A program made the position numbers and the translations under genes. Shown here in pieces: positions 30,641 through 39,744 of a DNA stretch of 64,000 nucleotides. The DNA comes from Pseudomonas sp. MMS21 TM103 (GTDB taxonomy: Bacteria > Pseudomonadota > Gammaproteobacteria > Pseudomonadales > Pseudomonadaceae). Below the pieces are notes generated by a model. That model was not told where the DNA came from and did no database searches. It saw only the letters and a program-made list of their open reading frames with translations. The stretch lies in contig NZ_JAJISP010000003.1 in the NCBI RefSeq assembly GCF_022132145.1, positions 310,001 to 374,000 on the forward strand, written 5' to 3'. Within the stretch, counting starts at the first letter, position 1, and every line of letters starts with the position of its first letter.

Positions 30641-30669
30641 AGGCGAAGCCGGCAGGCTTCGCCTTTTTT
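30641..30669 (+). terminator. Intrinsic terminator of rhlB
   Basis: AGGCGAAGCC (30641-30650), loop GGCA, then GGCTTCGCCT (30655-30664) form a perfect 10-bp stem followed by TTTTT. It lies 22 bases after the stop codon. Confidence 0.92.
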
Positions 30670-30849
30670 GTGGGTTATGTCTCGCTCACCGGTGGCATTA
30701 CCTCAGCTACAAGCTCAAAGCGGCATGGGCCAACCGGCGGGACGCTACGCCGACTCCATAGGGTATGTCGTGCGCATGACGAAGCCTGGGGCCTGGTGGA
30801 TGCCGCACCTGCTCGCTGACAACCCACCACCTGCACCCCAGCCAACTAT

Positions 30850-31803
30850 TCACGGTTTGAAATAGCGTTCTCTGACGGCCGTAACTGTGGCCTCGCGGAG
30901 CATGCCGATAAAGAGCTGTTCCACATCGCTGAGCAGCTGGTTTTCCGGGGTGACCAGGTACACCTCGTTGACCGGCAGCTTGTCATAGGGCGGCAGTTGA
31001 TACAGCAGCTTCTGCGCCACGAAGGGTTTGGCCCCCTCCACCGTCAGGGCACCGAAGCCGAGGCCGGCGAGAATCAGCCGGCGCACCTCCTCCTCGTTGG
31101 GCGATACCGCCACCAGGCGGCCCCAGAACTGCTGTTCGGTGCGCACCGAGTTGACCGCGCTGAGGCCCTCGCCGGGCTGGTCGCTCTCGAAGGAGACGTA
31201 GGCCAGACCGCGCAGGTCCGCTGCGGTCAGGTCCTCGCGAGCAAACAGCGGGTGGCGCGGGCCGCAGTAGAAGGCCATCTGCTCGTAGCCGAGCAGGTCG
31301 AAGTGCAGACCGGTCTGGGCGGTCTTCTTGTTGCTGATGCCGATATGCAGGCTGCCCCGGGCCACCGCGTCGACTATGTCGGCGCTGGGCTGGGAGCTGA
31401 GGCTGATCAGCACATTGGGATAGAGGCGATGGAACTGCGCCAGGCTGTCGTCGAAGGGCTGACAGCTGACATGGCTGGCGACCTGGACATGCAGCTCGCC
31501 GAGCACCGCGTCGGCCTCGCCGGCGTATTGCTCGGCCATCTTGCCGATGATGCTGCCGGCCGAGGAAATGTACTCGTAGACCCGCAGGCCCTGCTCGGTC
31601 AGGGAGAACATACCCTTCTTGCGCTGGATCAGGCGCATACCCAGGTGCTCTTCCAGACGCTTCAGGGCATTGCTGACGCTGGGTTGGCTGAGCGACAGCT
31701 TGCGCGCCGCGCCGGTGATGCTGCTCTCCTCGACTATCACCAGAAAGGTGTACATCAGGTTCCAGTCCAGATTGCGCAGCAAACGCTCGCGGGGCGACAG
31801 CAT
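30850..31803 (-). CDS. LysR-family regulator of the amino-compound catabolic locus
   Basis: The 317-residue LysR protein has the helix-turn-helix SITGAARKLSLSQPSVSNALKRLEEHLGMRL and an effector domain after it. The ATG at 31803 has GGGAGAA upstream. It is the last gene of a minus-strand run after the decarboxylase (~160 bp away) and so is probably autoregulated or driven from its own promoter. A LysR-type dyad box at 36682-36696, in the divergent promoter between the two arms, is its likely target. The inducer is unknown. Confidence 0.88.
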   Translation of the reverse strand: MLSPRERLLRNLDWNLMYTFLVIVEESSITGAARKLSLSQPSVSNALKRLEEHLGMRLIQRKKGMFSLTEQGLRVYEYISSAGSIIGKMAEQYAGEADAVLGELHVQVASHVSCQPFDDSLAQFHRLYPNVLISLSSQPSADIVDAVARGSLHIGISNKKTAQTGLHFDLLGYEQMAFYCGPRHPLFAREDLTAADLRGLAYVSFESDQPGEGLSAVNSVRTEQQFWGRLVAVSPNEEEVRRLILAGLGFGALTVEGAKPFVAQKLLYQLPPYDKLPVNEVYLVTPENQLLSDVEQLFIGMLREATVTAVRERYFKP

Positions 31804-31965
31804 GATCGGTAGTTCTCCCAGGCAGGCCGTCATCCCGGCCACTTCTGGGGCAACAGTGCACCGCTCACAGCCCCTAGCGCAAGGCTATAAGGCCACTGGG
31901 CTGTGTAGGGTGCGCTGTGCGCACCGGCAAGCGGCAACTGGCTGGTGCGCACAACGCCCACCAGC

Positions 31966-33417
31966 TCAGTCCAGATCATGGGCCAGCAGGTCGCGGTATT
32001 CGCCACGGCGGCGGATCAGCCGGCTGCCCTGGCGCAGGTCCACCAGCACCGCAGCGGCGGACTGGCGACCACAGTACTGGCTCATCATCTCCAGGGCGTA
32101 GGCCCCCACGTCCAGCAGGGCGATCACATCGCCCATGGCGGTGGCCGCCGGCAGTTCGCGCAGGTTGGGCTGGTGCACCAGCACCCGCTCCAGCGCGGCG
32201 CGATGCTGGGCCAGGACCGGCTCCTCGGCGATCAGATCCGTCACCGCGCCCTCGCCTTCGATGTCGTAATAGGTGTCGCTGCTGTCGCACAGTGGCCCGG
32301 CCATGCGGCAGTGGCGGGTGTCCGGATCGTCGGCGCGGGAGGCGTTGAGCATATGGAAGTACCAGCCGCTATACAGGTCGAACAGCACGCTGTAGCCGGC
32401 GTCCAGGTAGAACACCGGACGGCCCTGGCGCTCCTTGTGCGCCTCGATACGGGTCAGCAGAAGGGCGGTGTCGCTGACCATGCTGCGCCCCGGCTCGACG
32501 ATCAATTCGATCTGTTCACCCAGGGCCAGGGACACCGGTTTGATCAGGTGTTCGGCGAGCTGGGCGAAATCGATCTCGGTGCGGTAGTTGGCGCAGTAGT
32601 GCGGCGATACCGAGTCGAAATTCTCCTGGGCGCTGCTGTAGTTCTTGGGGAAGCCGCCGCCCAGGTTCACATGCTCCAGTGGGTAAGGCAGGCGTTCGCT
32701 GACCTGACGCACGTAGTCGATCAGGAAATTGGCCTCGGCCTGGTACACGCCTATATCGGTGATCTGGGTGCCGATATGGGCATGCACCCCCACCAGCTTC
32801 AGCGCGGCGGGATGAGCAAGAATCAGCTCGATGGCCTCGGCCTGCTCGGCAGCGGTCATGCCGAACTTGGAGGTCGAGGTGCCGGTTTGCCAGCCGGCGG
32901 CGGCTCCGCCCTGGATCTCCGGAATGATGCGCAGGCTGACGCGGGCCTGCTGGCCCAGCTCCCCCGCCACCGCGAGGATGCGCGCCAGCTCCGACAGCGA
33001 GTCGACATTGATCGCCTTGATCCCGGAGCCGATCACCTCGCGCAACTCGCCCACCTGCTTGGCCACGCCATTGAACACCATCTGCGCCGGGGCGAAGCCG
33101 GCGATCTGCGCCTTGTAGAACTCGCCGCCGGAGTTGACCTCCAGATCCAGGCCGCAGTCCTTGAACACCCTGAGCACCGCCAGGTTGGCGCAGGCCTTGC
33201 TAGCGAAACAGACCCGGGTCTTGGCGTGTACCCGGCGAAAGTTGTCGAGGATATCCCGGGCGTTATCGCGCAGTTTGCTTTCCGAGTAGACGAACAGCGG
33301 CGAGCCATAACGCTCGACCAGTTCGATGGCGTTGACCCCGTCGATCAGCAGCTGATTGTGGGCACTATTGAGGTGCTGCTGTCTTTTCCAGGGGTACAGC
33401 GAGACGACTTGGCTCAT
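31966..33417 (-). CDS. Fold-III PLP-dependent decarboxylase (LysA/ornithine-decarboxylase-like)
   Basis: The 483-residue enzyme has the PLP lysine in CFASKACANL, HIGTQI, GGGFPKNYS, EPGRSMVSDTA and GPLCDSSDTYYD, the C-terminal catalytic cysteine motif. This matches the diaminopimelate/ornithine/arginine decarboxylase fold. It is about 60 residues longer than LysA of most bacteria and lies in a transport-catabolism operon, so it is probably not the biosynthetic LysA. The start at 33417 (MSQVVSLYPW) is preferred over 33429. It is 35 bp from the transporter ATPase gene. Confidence 0.8.
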   Translation of the reverse strand: MSQVVSLYPWKRQQHLNSAHNQLLIDGVNAIELVERYGSPLFVYSESKLRDNARDILDNFRRVHAKTRVCFASKACANLAVLRVFKDCGLDLEVNSGGEFYKAQIAGFAPAQMVFNGVAKQVGELREVIGSGIKAINVDSLSELARILAVAGELGQQARVSLRIIPEIQGGAAAGWQTGTSTSKFGMTAAEQAEAIELILAHPAALKLVGVHAHIGTQITDIGVYQAEANFLIDYVRQVSERLPYPLEHVNLGGGFPKNYSSAQENFDSVSPHYCANYRTEIDFAQLAEHLIKPVSLALGEQIELIVEPGRSMVSDTALLLTRIEAHKERQGRPVFYLDAGYSVLFDLYSGWYFHMLNASRADDPDTRHCRMAGPLCDSSDTYYDIEGEGAVTDLIAEEPVLAQHRAALERVLVHQPNLRELPAATAMGDVIALLDVGAYALEMMSQYCGRQSAAAVLVDLRQGSRLIRRRGEYRDLLAHDLD

Positions 33418-33452
33418 GCAATTACTCACTTAAACAAGGCAGTTGAAAAACA

Positions 33453-34235
33453 TCAGTACTGGCTCGCCAACAGGCGGCGCAGGTGATCCGATTGCGGGGC
33501 GTTGAACAGCTGTTCCGGGCTGCCCTGCTCCTCGATCCGGCCCTGGTGCAGGTACACCACCTTGGACGACACCTCGCGGGCGAAGCGCATCTCGTGAGTG
33601 ACCATGATCATGGTGCGCCCTTCCTCGGCCAGCTCGCGGATCACCAGCAGCACCTCGCCCACCAGCTCCGGGTCCAGGGCCGAGGTGGGCTCATCGAACA
33701 GCATCACCTCGGGGTCCATGGCCAGGGCGCGGGCGATCGCCACCCGCTGCATCTGCCCGCCGGACAGGCAGTCGGGGTACATCTGGCACTTCTCCAGCAT
33801 GCCGACCCGGGCCAGCAGCTGCTTCGCCTGGGCTTCCACCTCATCGCGATGGCGGCGGTGCACCAGACAGGGCCCGAGCATCACGTTCTCCAGCACCGTC
33901 ATGTGCGACCACAGGTTGAACGACTGGAAGACCATGGCCAGACGCGAGCGCACCCGCTCGATCTGCCGCTGGAAGCGCCGCGAGCGCACGCCACGGTGGT
34001 TGGGAGTCAGTTCAAGCTCCTCGCCGTGCACGCGCAGGCGGCCGCTGTCGGGGAACTCCAGCAGGTTCATGCAGCGCAACAGCGTGCTCTTGCCCGAGCC
34101 GCTGGAGCCGATGATGCTGATCACGTCGTGCTTCTCGGCGGTCAGCGAGACGCCCTTGAGCACCTCGATGCCGGCGAAGGATTTGTGCAGGTTTTCCACC
34201 TGCAGGGCGGCGGTCTGGGGGATGCTTGCAGTCAT
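33453..34235 (-). CDS. Polar amino-acid ABC transporter ATP-binding protein
   Basis: The 260-residue ATPase has Walker A GSSGSGKST, signature [15 protein letters not shown], Walker [13 protein letters not shown], and a long Q-loop insertion (HRGVRSRRFQRQIERVR) typical of the HisP/AotP basic amino-acid group. Its start overlaps the end of the permease gene by 4 bases. It powers the importer encoded upstream, whose cargo presumably feeds the decarboxylase gene downstream. Confidence 0.9.
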   Translation of the reverse strand: MTASIPQTAALQVENLHKSFAGIEVLKGVSLTAEKHDVISIIGSSGSGKSTLLRCMNLLEFPDSGRLRVHGEELELTPNHRGVRSRRFQRQIERVRSRLAMVFQSFNLWSHMTVLENVMLGPCLVHRRHRDEVEAQAKQLLARVGMLEKCQMYPDCLSGGQMQRVAIARALAMDPEVMLFDEPTSALDPELVGEVLLVIRELAEEGRTMIMVTHEMRFAREVSSKVVYLHQGRIEEQGSPEQLFNAPQSDHLRRLLASQY

Positions 34236-34975
34236 GGCGACACTCCGGCGGATACCCGCTTTGATGCTGGCGCAGTGGCGATGGATGGGGCTTGGCGTAC
34301 ACGCTGGTGGCGGGTCAGGCACAGCTCCAGGCGGTGCCAGATCCAGACGAAGGCGCTGGTCATCAGCAGGTAGAGCAACGCCGCCCACAGGTACACGGAC
34401 AGGTCGAAGGTTTGCGAGAAGATGCGCCGGGTCTGGCCCATCACATCGAACAGGGTGATCACGCTGACCACCGCGCTGCCCTTGAGCAGCAGGATGATCT
34501 CGTTGCCCAGGGCCGGGAAGGCGATGCGGTAGGCATTGGGCAGGATGATCTTGCGGTAGCGGTTGAAGCTCGACAGACCCATGGCGACGCCCGCCTCGAT
34601 CTGTCCATAGGGCACGGCGCGCAGGCCGCCGCGGAGGATCTCGATCTGATAGGCCGTGGAGTTGAGGACGAAGGTCAGCAGGGCACAGTAGTATGGATCG
34701 CGGAAGAACCACCACAGCCCCAGCTGGCTCAGCTCGATGCGAAACTGGCCCGAGCCGTAATAGACCAGAAACAACTGGGCCAGCAGCGGCGTGCCACGAA
34801 AGAACGACACGAACAGGCGAATCGGCCAGCGCAGCAGGACACGTTCGCTGCAGCGGGCAATGGCCAAGGGCAACGCCAGGGCGCAGGCGAGCAACGCGGC
34901 GATGGCGGTGAGTTGCAGGGTCAGGCCGGCACCGGCGAGCAACTGGCCGGAGAAGCGCATAAGGATATCCATCAT
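34232..34975 (-). CDS. Polar amino-acid ABC transporter permease (HisM type)
   Basis: The 247-residue inner-membrane permease has the HisMQ features PLLAQLFLVYYGSG and the EAA loop EAGVAMGLSSFNRYRKIILPNAYR. The ATG at 34975 has GGAGGG 8 bases upstream. It overlaps both neighbours by four bases, so the four transporter genes are tightly co-translated. Basic or polar amino acids are the family substrates. Confidence 0.9.
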   Translation of the reverse strand: MMDILMRFSGQLLAGAGLTLQLTAIAALLACALALPLAIARCSERVLLRWPIRLFVSFFRGTPLLAQLFLVYYGSGQFRIELSQLGLWWFFRDPYYCALLTFVLNSTAYQIEILRGGLRAVPYGQIEAGVAMGLSSFNRYRKIILPNAYRIAFPALGNEIILLLKGSAVVSVITLFDVMGQTRRIFSQTFDLSVYLWAALLYLLMTSAFVWIWHRLELCLTRHQRVRQAPSIATAPASKRVSAGVSP

Positions 34976-35697
34976 GCTGCCTGCCCTCCGGTGCGGTAAC
35001 CGCGGCCGGCACGACGCTCCATGCGCGCCAGCAGGTATTCGCAAAGCAGGCACACCAGCCAGTAAGCCAGGCACACCACGAGGAAGAACAGAAAGGGCTT
35101 CTTGGTGCTGCCCACGGCGATATTGGCCATGCGCATCAGGTCACTGAGGGCGATCACCGAGACCAGGGCGGTGTCCTTGAGCAGGTTGATCCACAGGTTA
35201 CCCAGCCCCGGCAGGGCCAGACGCAGTAGCTGCGGCAGTTCGATCACCCGGAAGATGGTCAGCCGGCGCAGGCCCATGGCCTGCCCCGCCTCGCGCTGGC
35301 CGCCGTCCAGGGCCTGCCAGGCGCCGCGCCACACTTCGCTGGAATAGGCGGCGAACACCATGGCCAAGGCCAGCACCCCGGCGATAAAGGGGCTCAGTTC
35401 GAGATAGCCGGCCTCCGGATTGAACCAGCGCAGCAGGGCGTTCAAGCCCATGCCCACGCCGTGGTAGATGATAAACAGGGTGAGCAGCTCGGGCAGGCCG
35501 CGCAGGGTGGTGCTGAAAGCCAGGGCCAGGGCGCGCGGCAGGCGCCCGCCGAACAGCGCCAGCGCCGCCACCAGCAGGCCCAGCAGCAGCCCGACCGGCA
35601 GGGTGGTCAGGGCCAGGGCCAGGGTTACCCCAAGGCCCTGCAACAACTCGTCACCCCAGCCGGTGTCGCCGAAGCTCAGGTAGGTGAGCCAGTCCAT
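34972..35697 (-). CDS. Polar amino-acid ABC transporter permease (HisQ type)
   Basis: The 241-residue inner-membrane permease has RGLPELLTLFIIYHGVG and an EAA loop EAGQAMGLRRLTIFRVIELPQLLR. It pairs with the HisM-type permease whose start overlaps its stop. It is 41 bp from the binding-protein gene, with no hairpin in between, unlike the aap operon. Confidence 0.9.
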   Translation of the reverse strand: MDWLTYLSFGDTGWGDELLQGLGVTLALALTTLPVGLLLGLLVAALALFGGRLPRALALAFSTTLRGLPELLTLFIIYHGVGMGLNALLRWFNPEAGYLELSPFIAGVLALAMVFAAYSSEVWRGAWQALDGGQREAGQAMGLRRLTIFRVIELPQLLRLALPGLGNLWINLLKDTALVSVIALSDLMRMANIAVGSTKKPFLFFLVVCLAYWLVCLLCEYLLARMERRAGRGYRTGGQAA

Positions 35698-35738
35698 AAC
35701 AGATCCTCTTCTCGTTCAGCAGATGGGCAGTGCTTGGC

Positions 35739-36530
35739 TCACTGCTCCAGGGTCAGCAGGTTGACCGAGAAGAACTTGTCGTTGATGGCCTTGTAGGTGC
35801 CATCGGCGATGATCGATGCCAGCGCCTGATTGAGCGCCAGACGCAGCGGCTCGTCTTCCTTGCGCAGCGCCATGCCGACACCCTCGCCGACATACTTCGG
35901 GTCACTGATCGGCTCGCCGGCCAGACGGCAGCAGCTGCCATCGGTGGATTTCTGGGTCCAGTCGAGCATCGGGATCATGTCGCCGACCTGGGCATCCAGA
36001 CGGCCGGACACCAAGTCCAGGTTCACCGCATCCTGGGTCGGATACAGGCGCACATCGGAGTCGGGGAACATGGCCATCAGGAAATCGGCCTGGGTGGTCG
36101 CGCCCTGGGCCCCGATGGTCTTGCCTGCCAGTGCGGCGGGACTGAAATCCTTGAGCTCGGAATCCTTGGCTACCACGAAGGTCATCGCCGATTTCTGGTA
36201 GGGATCGCTGAAGGCCACCTTTTGCCGGCGCTCCTCGGTGATAAACATGGAGGCGATGATCACATCGTACTTGCGCCCCAGCAGCGCGGGGATGATGCCG
36301 TCCCAGTCCTGGGCCACCAGGCTGCACTGGGCCTGCATGCGCTCGCACAGGGCCTTGCCGATCTCGATATCGAAGCCGGCCAGCTGGCCGTCGGCGGTGT
36401 AATAGTTGAAGGGTGGATAGGCGCCTTCGGTGGCCAGGCGCAACGTCGGTTCGTCGCCGGCCTGTACGGCAGCGAATGGAAGGGCGCCGAAGGAGGCGCA
36501 GAGCAATAGGGAGCGTAGAGTCTTATTCAT
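35739..36530 (-). CDS. Polar amino-acid ABC transporter periplasmic binding protein
   Basis: The 263-residue protein has a signal peptide (cleavage after VQAG near residue 22) and the mature type-II binding domain: LRLATEGAYPPFNYY, FDIEIGKALCERM, YDVIIASMFITEERRQKVAFSDPY. These match ArgT/HisJ/AotJ lysine-arginine-ornithine binders. The ATG at 36530 has GAGGA upstream. First gene of the minus arm; ligand identity is open. Confidence 0.92.
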   Translation of the reverse strand: MNKTLRSLLLCASFGALPFAAVQAGDEPTLRLATEGAYPPFNYYTADGQLAGFDIEIGKALCERMQAQCSLVAQDWDGIIPALLGRKYDVIIASMFITEERRQKVAFSDPYQKSAMTFVVAKDSELKDFSPAALAGKTIGAQGATTQADFLMAMFPDSDVRLYPTQDAVNLDLVSGRLDAQVGDMIPMLDWTQKSTDGSCCRLAGEPISDPKYVGEGVGMALRKEDEPLRLALNQALASIIADGTYKAINDKFFSVNLLTLEQ

Positions 36531-37142
36531 CTTGTTTTCCTCTGAGAAGCGGTTCTCTCTGAAATCGGCTGTCACCCGCAAGCCGACTTAACATCACGCT
36601 GGCTGACCGCCTGGTCAGCGCCGCGAAACAAGAATCCGCCCAGCCCTCGCATTTATCAAATGTATATTTATTATGTTATGCATAGCACTGAGCTATGTAT
36701 TAGCTCGCCCAAACCTCGCTCTCGACACCCTGCATCCAAGACGGCTCAAGGCTGTTGAGCCGCGCTTGATGCACGGCCCTGCTAGCTGCTCTAGCAGAGA
36801 GTCATTTCACATACTTTCACGCTACTGCTGCCGCCGCCGAATCAGGACGGTGGCAGGCGCACTGCGCTCACGGAGCCTCTTCGCGACAGCAAGCGAGGCC
36901 GACTCTGCGAGCGTTGCCCGGTTGCGAACCTCGCCAATTTGTCGCCCCTGACGTCAAAAATCCTATAGCCAGAGCTTTCTGCCAGGCCGGCCCTACGCTC
37001 GGCAGACGGACACGTTTTTTCCTCGCCAGCGAGTACAAAAAACATCATTTCGCCAATCCCTGGTTCTGCACAGAATGCGGCCAAGACCCACAGACAGCCG
37101 CAACAGCAGAACAACACTGATCGGAATCAGCGGAGGCACGCC
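36531..37142. promoter_or_regulatory. Divergent control region between the two arms of the amino-compound locus
   Basis: About 600 bases without a gene. The part near 36655-36710 is AT-rich. It contains ATGCATAGC (36678-36686) and GCTATGTAT (36692-36700), a 9-bp dyad with one mismatch and a 5-base spacer; inside it, ATAGC-ACTGA-GCTAT (36682-36696) fits a T-N11-A LysR box. It is ~150 bp from the binding-protein gene and ~450 bp from the monooxygenase gene. Other short frames here have no family features. Confidence 0.55.
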
Positions 37143-38501
37143 ATGACCGACCTGAAGCAAACCGCCTGGCCCAAGTACCCAGACATGACAGCCAAAACAA
37201 CAGCAATTGACACCCTCGTGATCGGCGCCGGCCAGGCCGGCGTAGCCATGAGTGAACACCTGAGCAAGCTCGGGGTGCCGCACCTGGTGCTGGAGCGCCA
37301 GCGCATCGCCGAGGCCTGGCGCACCGGCCGCTGGGATTCTCTGGTGGCCAATGGTCCGGCCTGGCATGACCGTTTCCCCGGCCTGGAATTCGACGACCTC
37401 GATCCCGACGCCTTCGCCCCGAAAGAGCGGGTGGCGGCGTACTTCGAAGCCTATGCGCGGAAGTTCAACGCGCCGATCCGCACCGGGGTCGAGGTCAAGT
37501 CGGTGCTACGCAATGCCAAGCGCCCGGGCTTCACCATCGAAACCTCCGAGGGCGTAATCCAGGCCAACCGCGTGGTGGCCGCCACCGGGCCGTTCCAGCG
37601 CCCGGTGATCCCACCGATCGCCCCTCGGGATGAACGCCTGCTGCAGATCCACTCCGCCGAGTACCGCAACCCCCAGCAGCTGCCCGAGGGCGCCGTGCTG
37701 GTGGTGGGCGCGGGCTCGTCGGGCGCGCAGATCGCCGAGGAACTGCAGCGTGCCGGCAAGCAGGTGTACCTCTCGGTGGGCGCCCACGACCGCCCGCCAC
37801 GGGCCTATCGCAACCGTGATTTCTGTTGGTGGTTGGGCGTGCTCGGCGAGTGGGATGCCGAGGCGGCCCAACCCGGCAAAGAGCATGTGACCATCGCCGT
37901 CAGCGGTGCCCGGGGCGGCCAGACCGTGGACTTCCGCCGCCTGGCCCAAGAGGGCATGCAACTGGTGGGCCTGACCAAGGCCTTCGAGAACGGCGTGGTG
38001 AGTTTCCAGGCCGACCTGGCCGACAACCTGGCGCGCGGCGATGAGAACTACCTGGCGCTGCTCGATGCCGCCGATGCCTATATCGCCCGCAATGGTCTCG
38101 ACCTGCCGCTGGAACCCGCAGCCCGTGCGACCTTTCCGGACCCGGCCTGCCTGACCACGCCGATCCTCGAACTCAACCTGGCCGAGGCCGGCATCAGCTC
38201 GATCATCTGGGCCACCGGTTTCGCCGTCGATTACAGCTGGCTGCAGGTCGACGCCTTCGACGCCAAGGGCAAACCACAGCACCAGCGCGGGGTGTCCAGC
38301 GAGCCTGGGGTGTATTTCGTCGGCCTGCCGTGGCTGTCGCGGCGCGGCTCCAGCTTTATCTGGGGGGTCTGGCACGATGCCAAGCATGTGGCCGGGCATA
38401 TCGCCACGCAGCGCACCTACCAGGCCTATCGCGATGCCGCGCAGCGCCAGGCCGAGACCGGCGCCTGCAGCGCTTCGCCCTTTCAACCCGTCAGCATCTA
38501 G
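37143..38501 (+). CDS. Flavin-containing monooxygenase (NAD(P)H/FAD)
   Basis: The 452-residue protein has two Rossmann motifs, VIGAGQAGVAMSEHL near the N-terminus for FAD and VVGAGSSGAQIAEEL mid-protein for NADPH. The FMO/BVMO fingerprint region reads QIHSAEYRN, keeping HxxxY but not the flanking F and G. IIWATGFAVDYSW near the C-terminus is the ATG-type motif. It probably hydroxylates an amine or oxidises a carbonyl or sulfur compound taken up by the ABC importer. GGAGG precedes the ATG. First gene of the plus arm; the next starts 10 bp downstream. Confidence 0.85.
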   Translation: MTDLKQTAWPKYPDMTAKTTAIDTLVIGAGQAGVAMSEHLSKLGVPHLVLERQRIAEAWRTGRWDSLVANGPAWHDRFPGLEFDDLDPDAFAPKERVAAYFEAYARKFNAPIRTGVEVKSVLRNAKRPGFTIETSEGVIQANRVVAATGPFQRPVIPPIAPRDERLLQIHSAEYRNPQQLPEGAVLVVGAGSSGAQIAEELQRAGKQVYLSVGAHDRPPRAYRNRDFCWWLGVLGEWDAEAAQPGKEHVTIAVSGARGGQTVDFRRLAQEGMQLVGLTKAFENGVVSFQADLADNLARGDENYLALLDAADAYIARNGLDLPLEPAARATFPDPACLTTPILELNLAEAGISSIIWATGFAVDYSWLQVDAFDAKGKPQHQRGVSSEPGVYFVGLPWLSRRGSSFIWGVWHDAKHVAGHIATQRTYQAYRDAAQRQAETGACSASPFQPVSI

Positions 38502-38511
38502 GAGTCAGTTG

Positions 38512-38922
38512 ATGCCTACCCATACCCGCATCCGCATGTTCAACACCAAACAGACCTACCCCAACCAGAGCCTGGACAACGACCTGTGCCAGGCGGTGCG
38601 TGCCGGTAATACCGTGTACGTACGCGGCCAGGTGGGCACCGATTTCGAGGGCCGCCTGGTTGGCCTTGGCGACCCCCGCGCCCAGGCCGAACAGGCGATG
38701 AAGAACGTCAAACAACTGCTCGAAGAAGCCGGCAGCGACCTGTCGCACATCGTCAAGACCACCACCTACCTGATCGACCCGCGCTACCGCGAACCGGTCT
38801 ACCAGGAAGTCGGCAAGTGGCTCAAGGGCGTATTCCCGATCTCCACCGGCCTGGTGGTGTCGGCCCTGGGGCAGCCGCAATGGCTGATGGAAATCGACGT
38901 GATCGCGGTCATTCCCGACTGA
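38512..38922 (+). CDS. Rid-family protein (RidA/YjgF/UK114-like) lacking the canonical arginine
   Basis: The 136-residue protein aligns with Rid proteins through GNTVYVRGQVGTDFEGRL, EQAMKNVKQLLEEAGSDLSHIVKTTTYL and ISTGLVVSALGQPQWLMEIDVIAV. Archetypal RidA has an arginine in the ARLP segment that is essential for imine hydrolysis; here the equivalent is SALG. It therefore belongs to a divergent Rid subgroup and may act on another intermediate. The ribosome site AGGAG precedes the ATG at 38512, 10 bp after the monooxygenase. Confidence 0.85.
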   Translation: MPTHTRIRMFNTKQTYPNQSLDNDLCQAVRAGNTVYVRGQVGTDFEGRLVGLGDPRAQAEQAMKNVKQLLEEAGSDLSHIVKTTTYLIDPRYREPVYQEVGKWLKGVFPISTGLVVSALGQPQWLMEIDVIAVIPD

Positions 38923-38994
38923 ACGCCAGCGCGCTCGGCAATTCGGCGTTGCGGGCGTCCGCCCCGACGCCTTGAGCTTTCCCAAGGAGCAAAC

Positions 38995-39669
38995 ATGACC
39001 TTTTCCATCGTCGGCCGCTGCGCCGAAACCGGCCAGCTGGGCATCGCCATCAGTTCCTCAAGCATCGCCGTGGGCGCTCGCTGCCCCTGGCTGCGCGCCG
39101 GGGTCGGTGCGGTGGCCAGCCAGAACATCACCTTGCCGGCCCTCGGCCCGCAGATTCTCGACGCCCTGGATGCCGGCCTGGACCCGACGGCGGCGCTCGA
39201 CCAAGCCCTGAGCCGGAATGGTTACAGCCAGTATCGCCAGGTCGCGGTGCTCGACGGCCAGGGCCGCAGCGCGCTGTTCACCGGCAGCGAAGCCCTGGGC
39301 CTGCACAACGCCCTGGCCGGCGAGCAGTGCGTGGCCGCCGGCAACCTGCTGTCTGCACCTGCGGTGATCGCCGCCATGATCGACGCCTTCGAGCAGACCC
39401 CTGGCCTGCTCGCCGAACGCCTGCTGGCCGCCATGCACGCGGCCATGGCCGCCGGTGGCGAGGCCGGCCCGGTGCACTCGGCCGCCCTCAAGGTGGTGGA
39501 CGACCTCACCTGGCCATTGATCGATCTGCGCGTCGACTGGGCCGAGCAGGACCCCATTGGCGAGCTGGACAGACTCTGGCAGGCCTACCGCCCGCAGATG
39601 CAGGACTACGTGATCCGCGCCCTGGACCCGACCCGCGCGCCAAGCTACGGCGTGCCCGGTGACGAATAA
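38995..39669 (+). CDS. DUF1028 protein, putative Ntn-hydrolase
   Basis: The 224-residue protein starts MTFSIVGRCAETGQLGIAISSSSIAVG and has GVGAVASQNITLP, matching the DUF1028 family, which looks like an N-terminal-nucleophile hydrolase relative. No activity is established. Its position between the Rid and deacylase genes suggests amide or imide hydrolysis in the same pathway. The ribosome site AAGGAG precedes the ATG. Confidence 0.8.
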   Translation: MTFSIVGRCAETGQLGIAISSSSIAVGARCPWLRAGVGAVASQNITLPALGPQILDALDAGLDPTAALDQALSRNGYSQYRQVAVLDGQGRSALFTGSEALGLHNALAGEQCVAAGNLLSAPAVIAAMIDAFEQTPGLLAERLLAAMHAAMAAGGEAGPVHSAALKVVDDLTWPLIDLRVDWAEQDPIGELDRLWQAYRPQMQDYVIRALDPTRAPSYGVPGDE

Positions 39670-39744
39670 ACCAGGCCGCCGAGACGATTGACTGAGCCGC
39701 TAGACGGTTAACCCATCACCCCCAATCAATCAGGAGTCTGATCC

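Noticed and set aside
31945..33486. 513-codon plus-strand frame opposite the PLP decarboxylase
   Set aside because: Antisense shadow; the opposite frame has all PLP-enzyme motifs.
36673..37117. Small overlapping open frames in the divergent control region
   Set aside because: No ribosome site, no family features, and they cover the AT-rich promoter patch.
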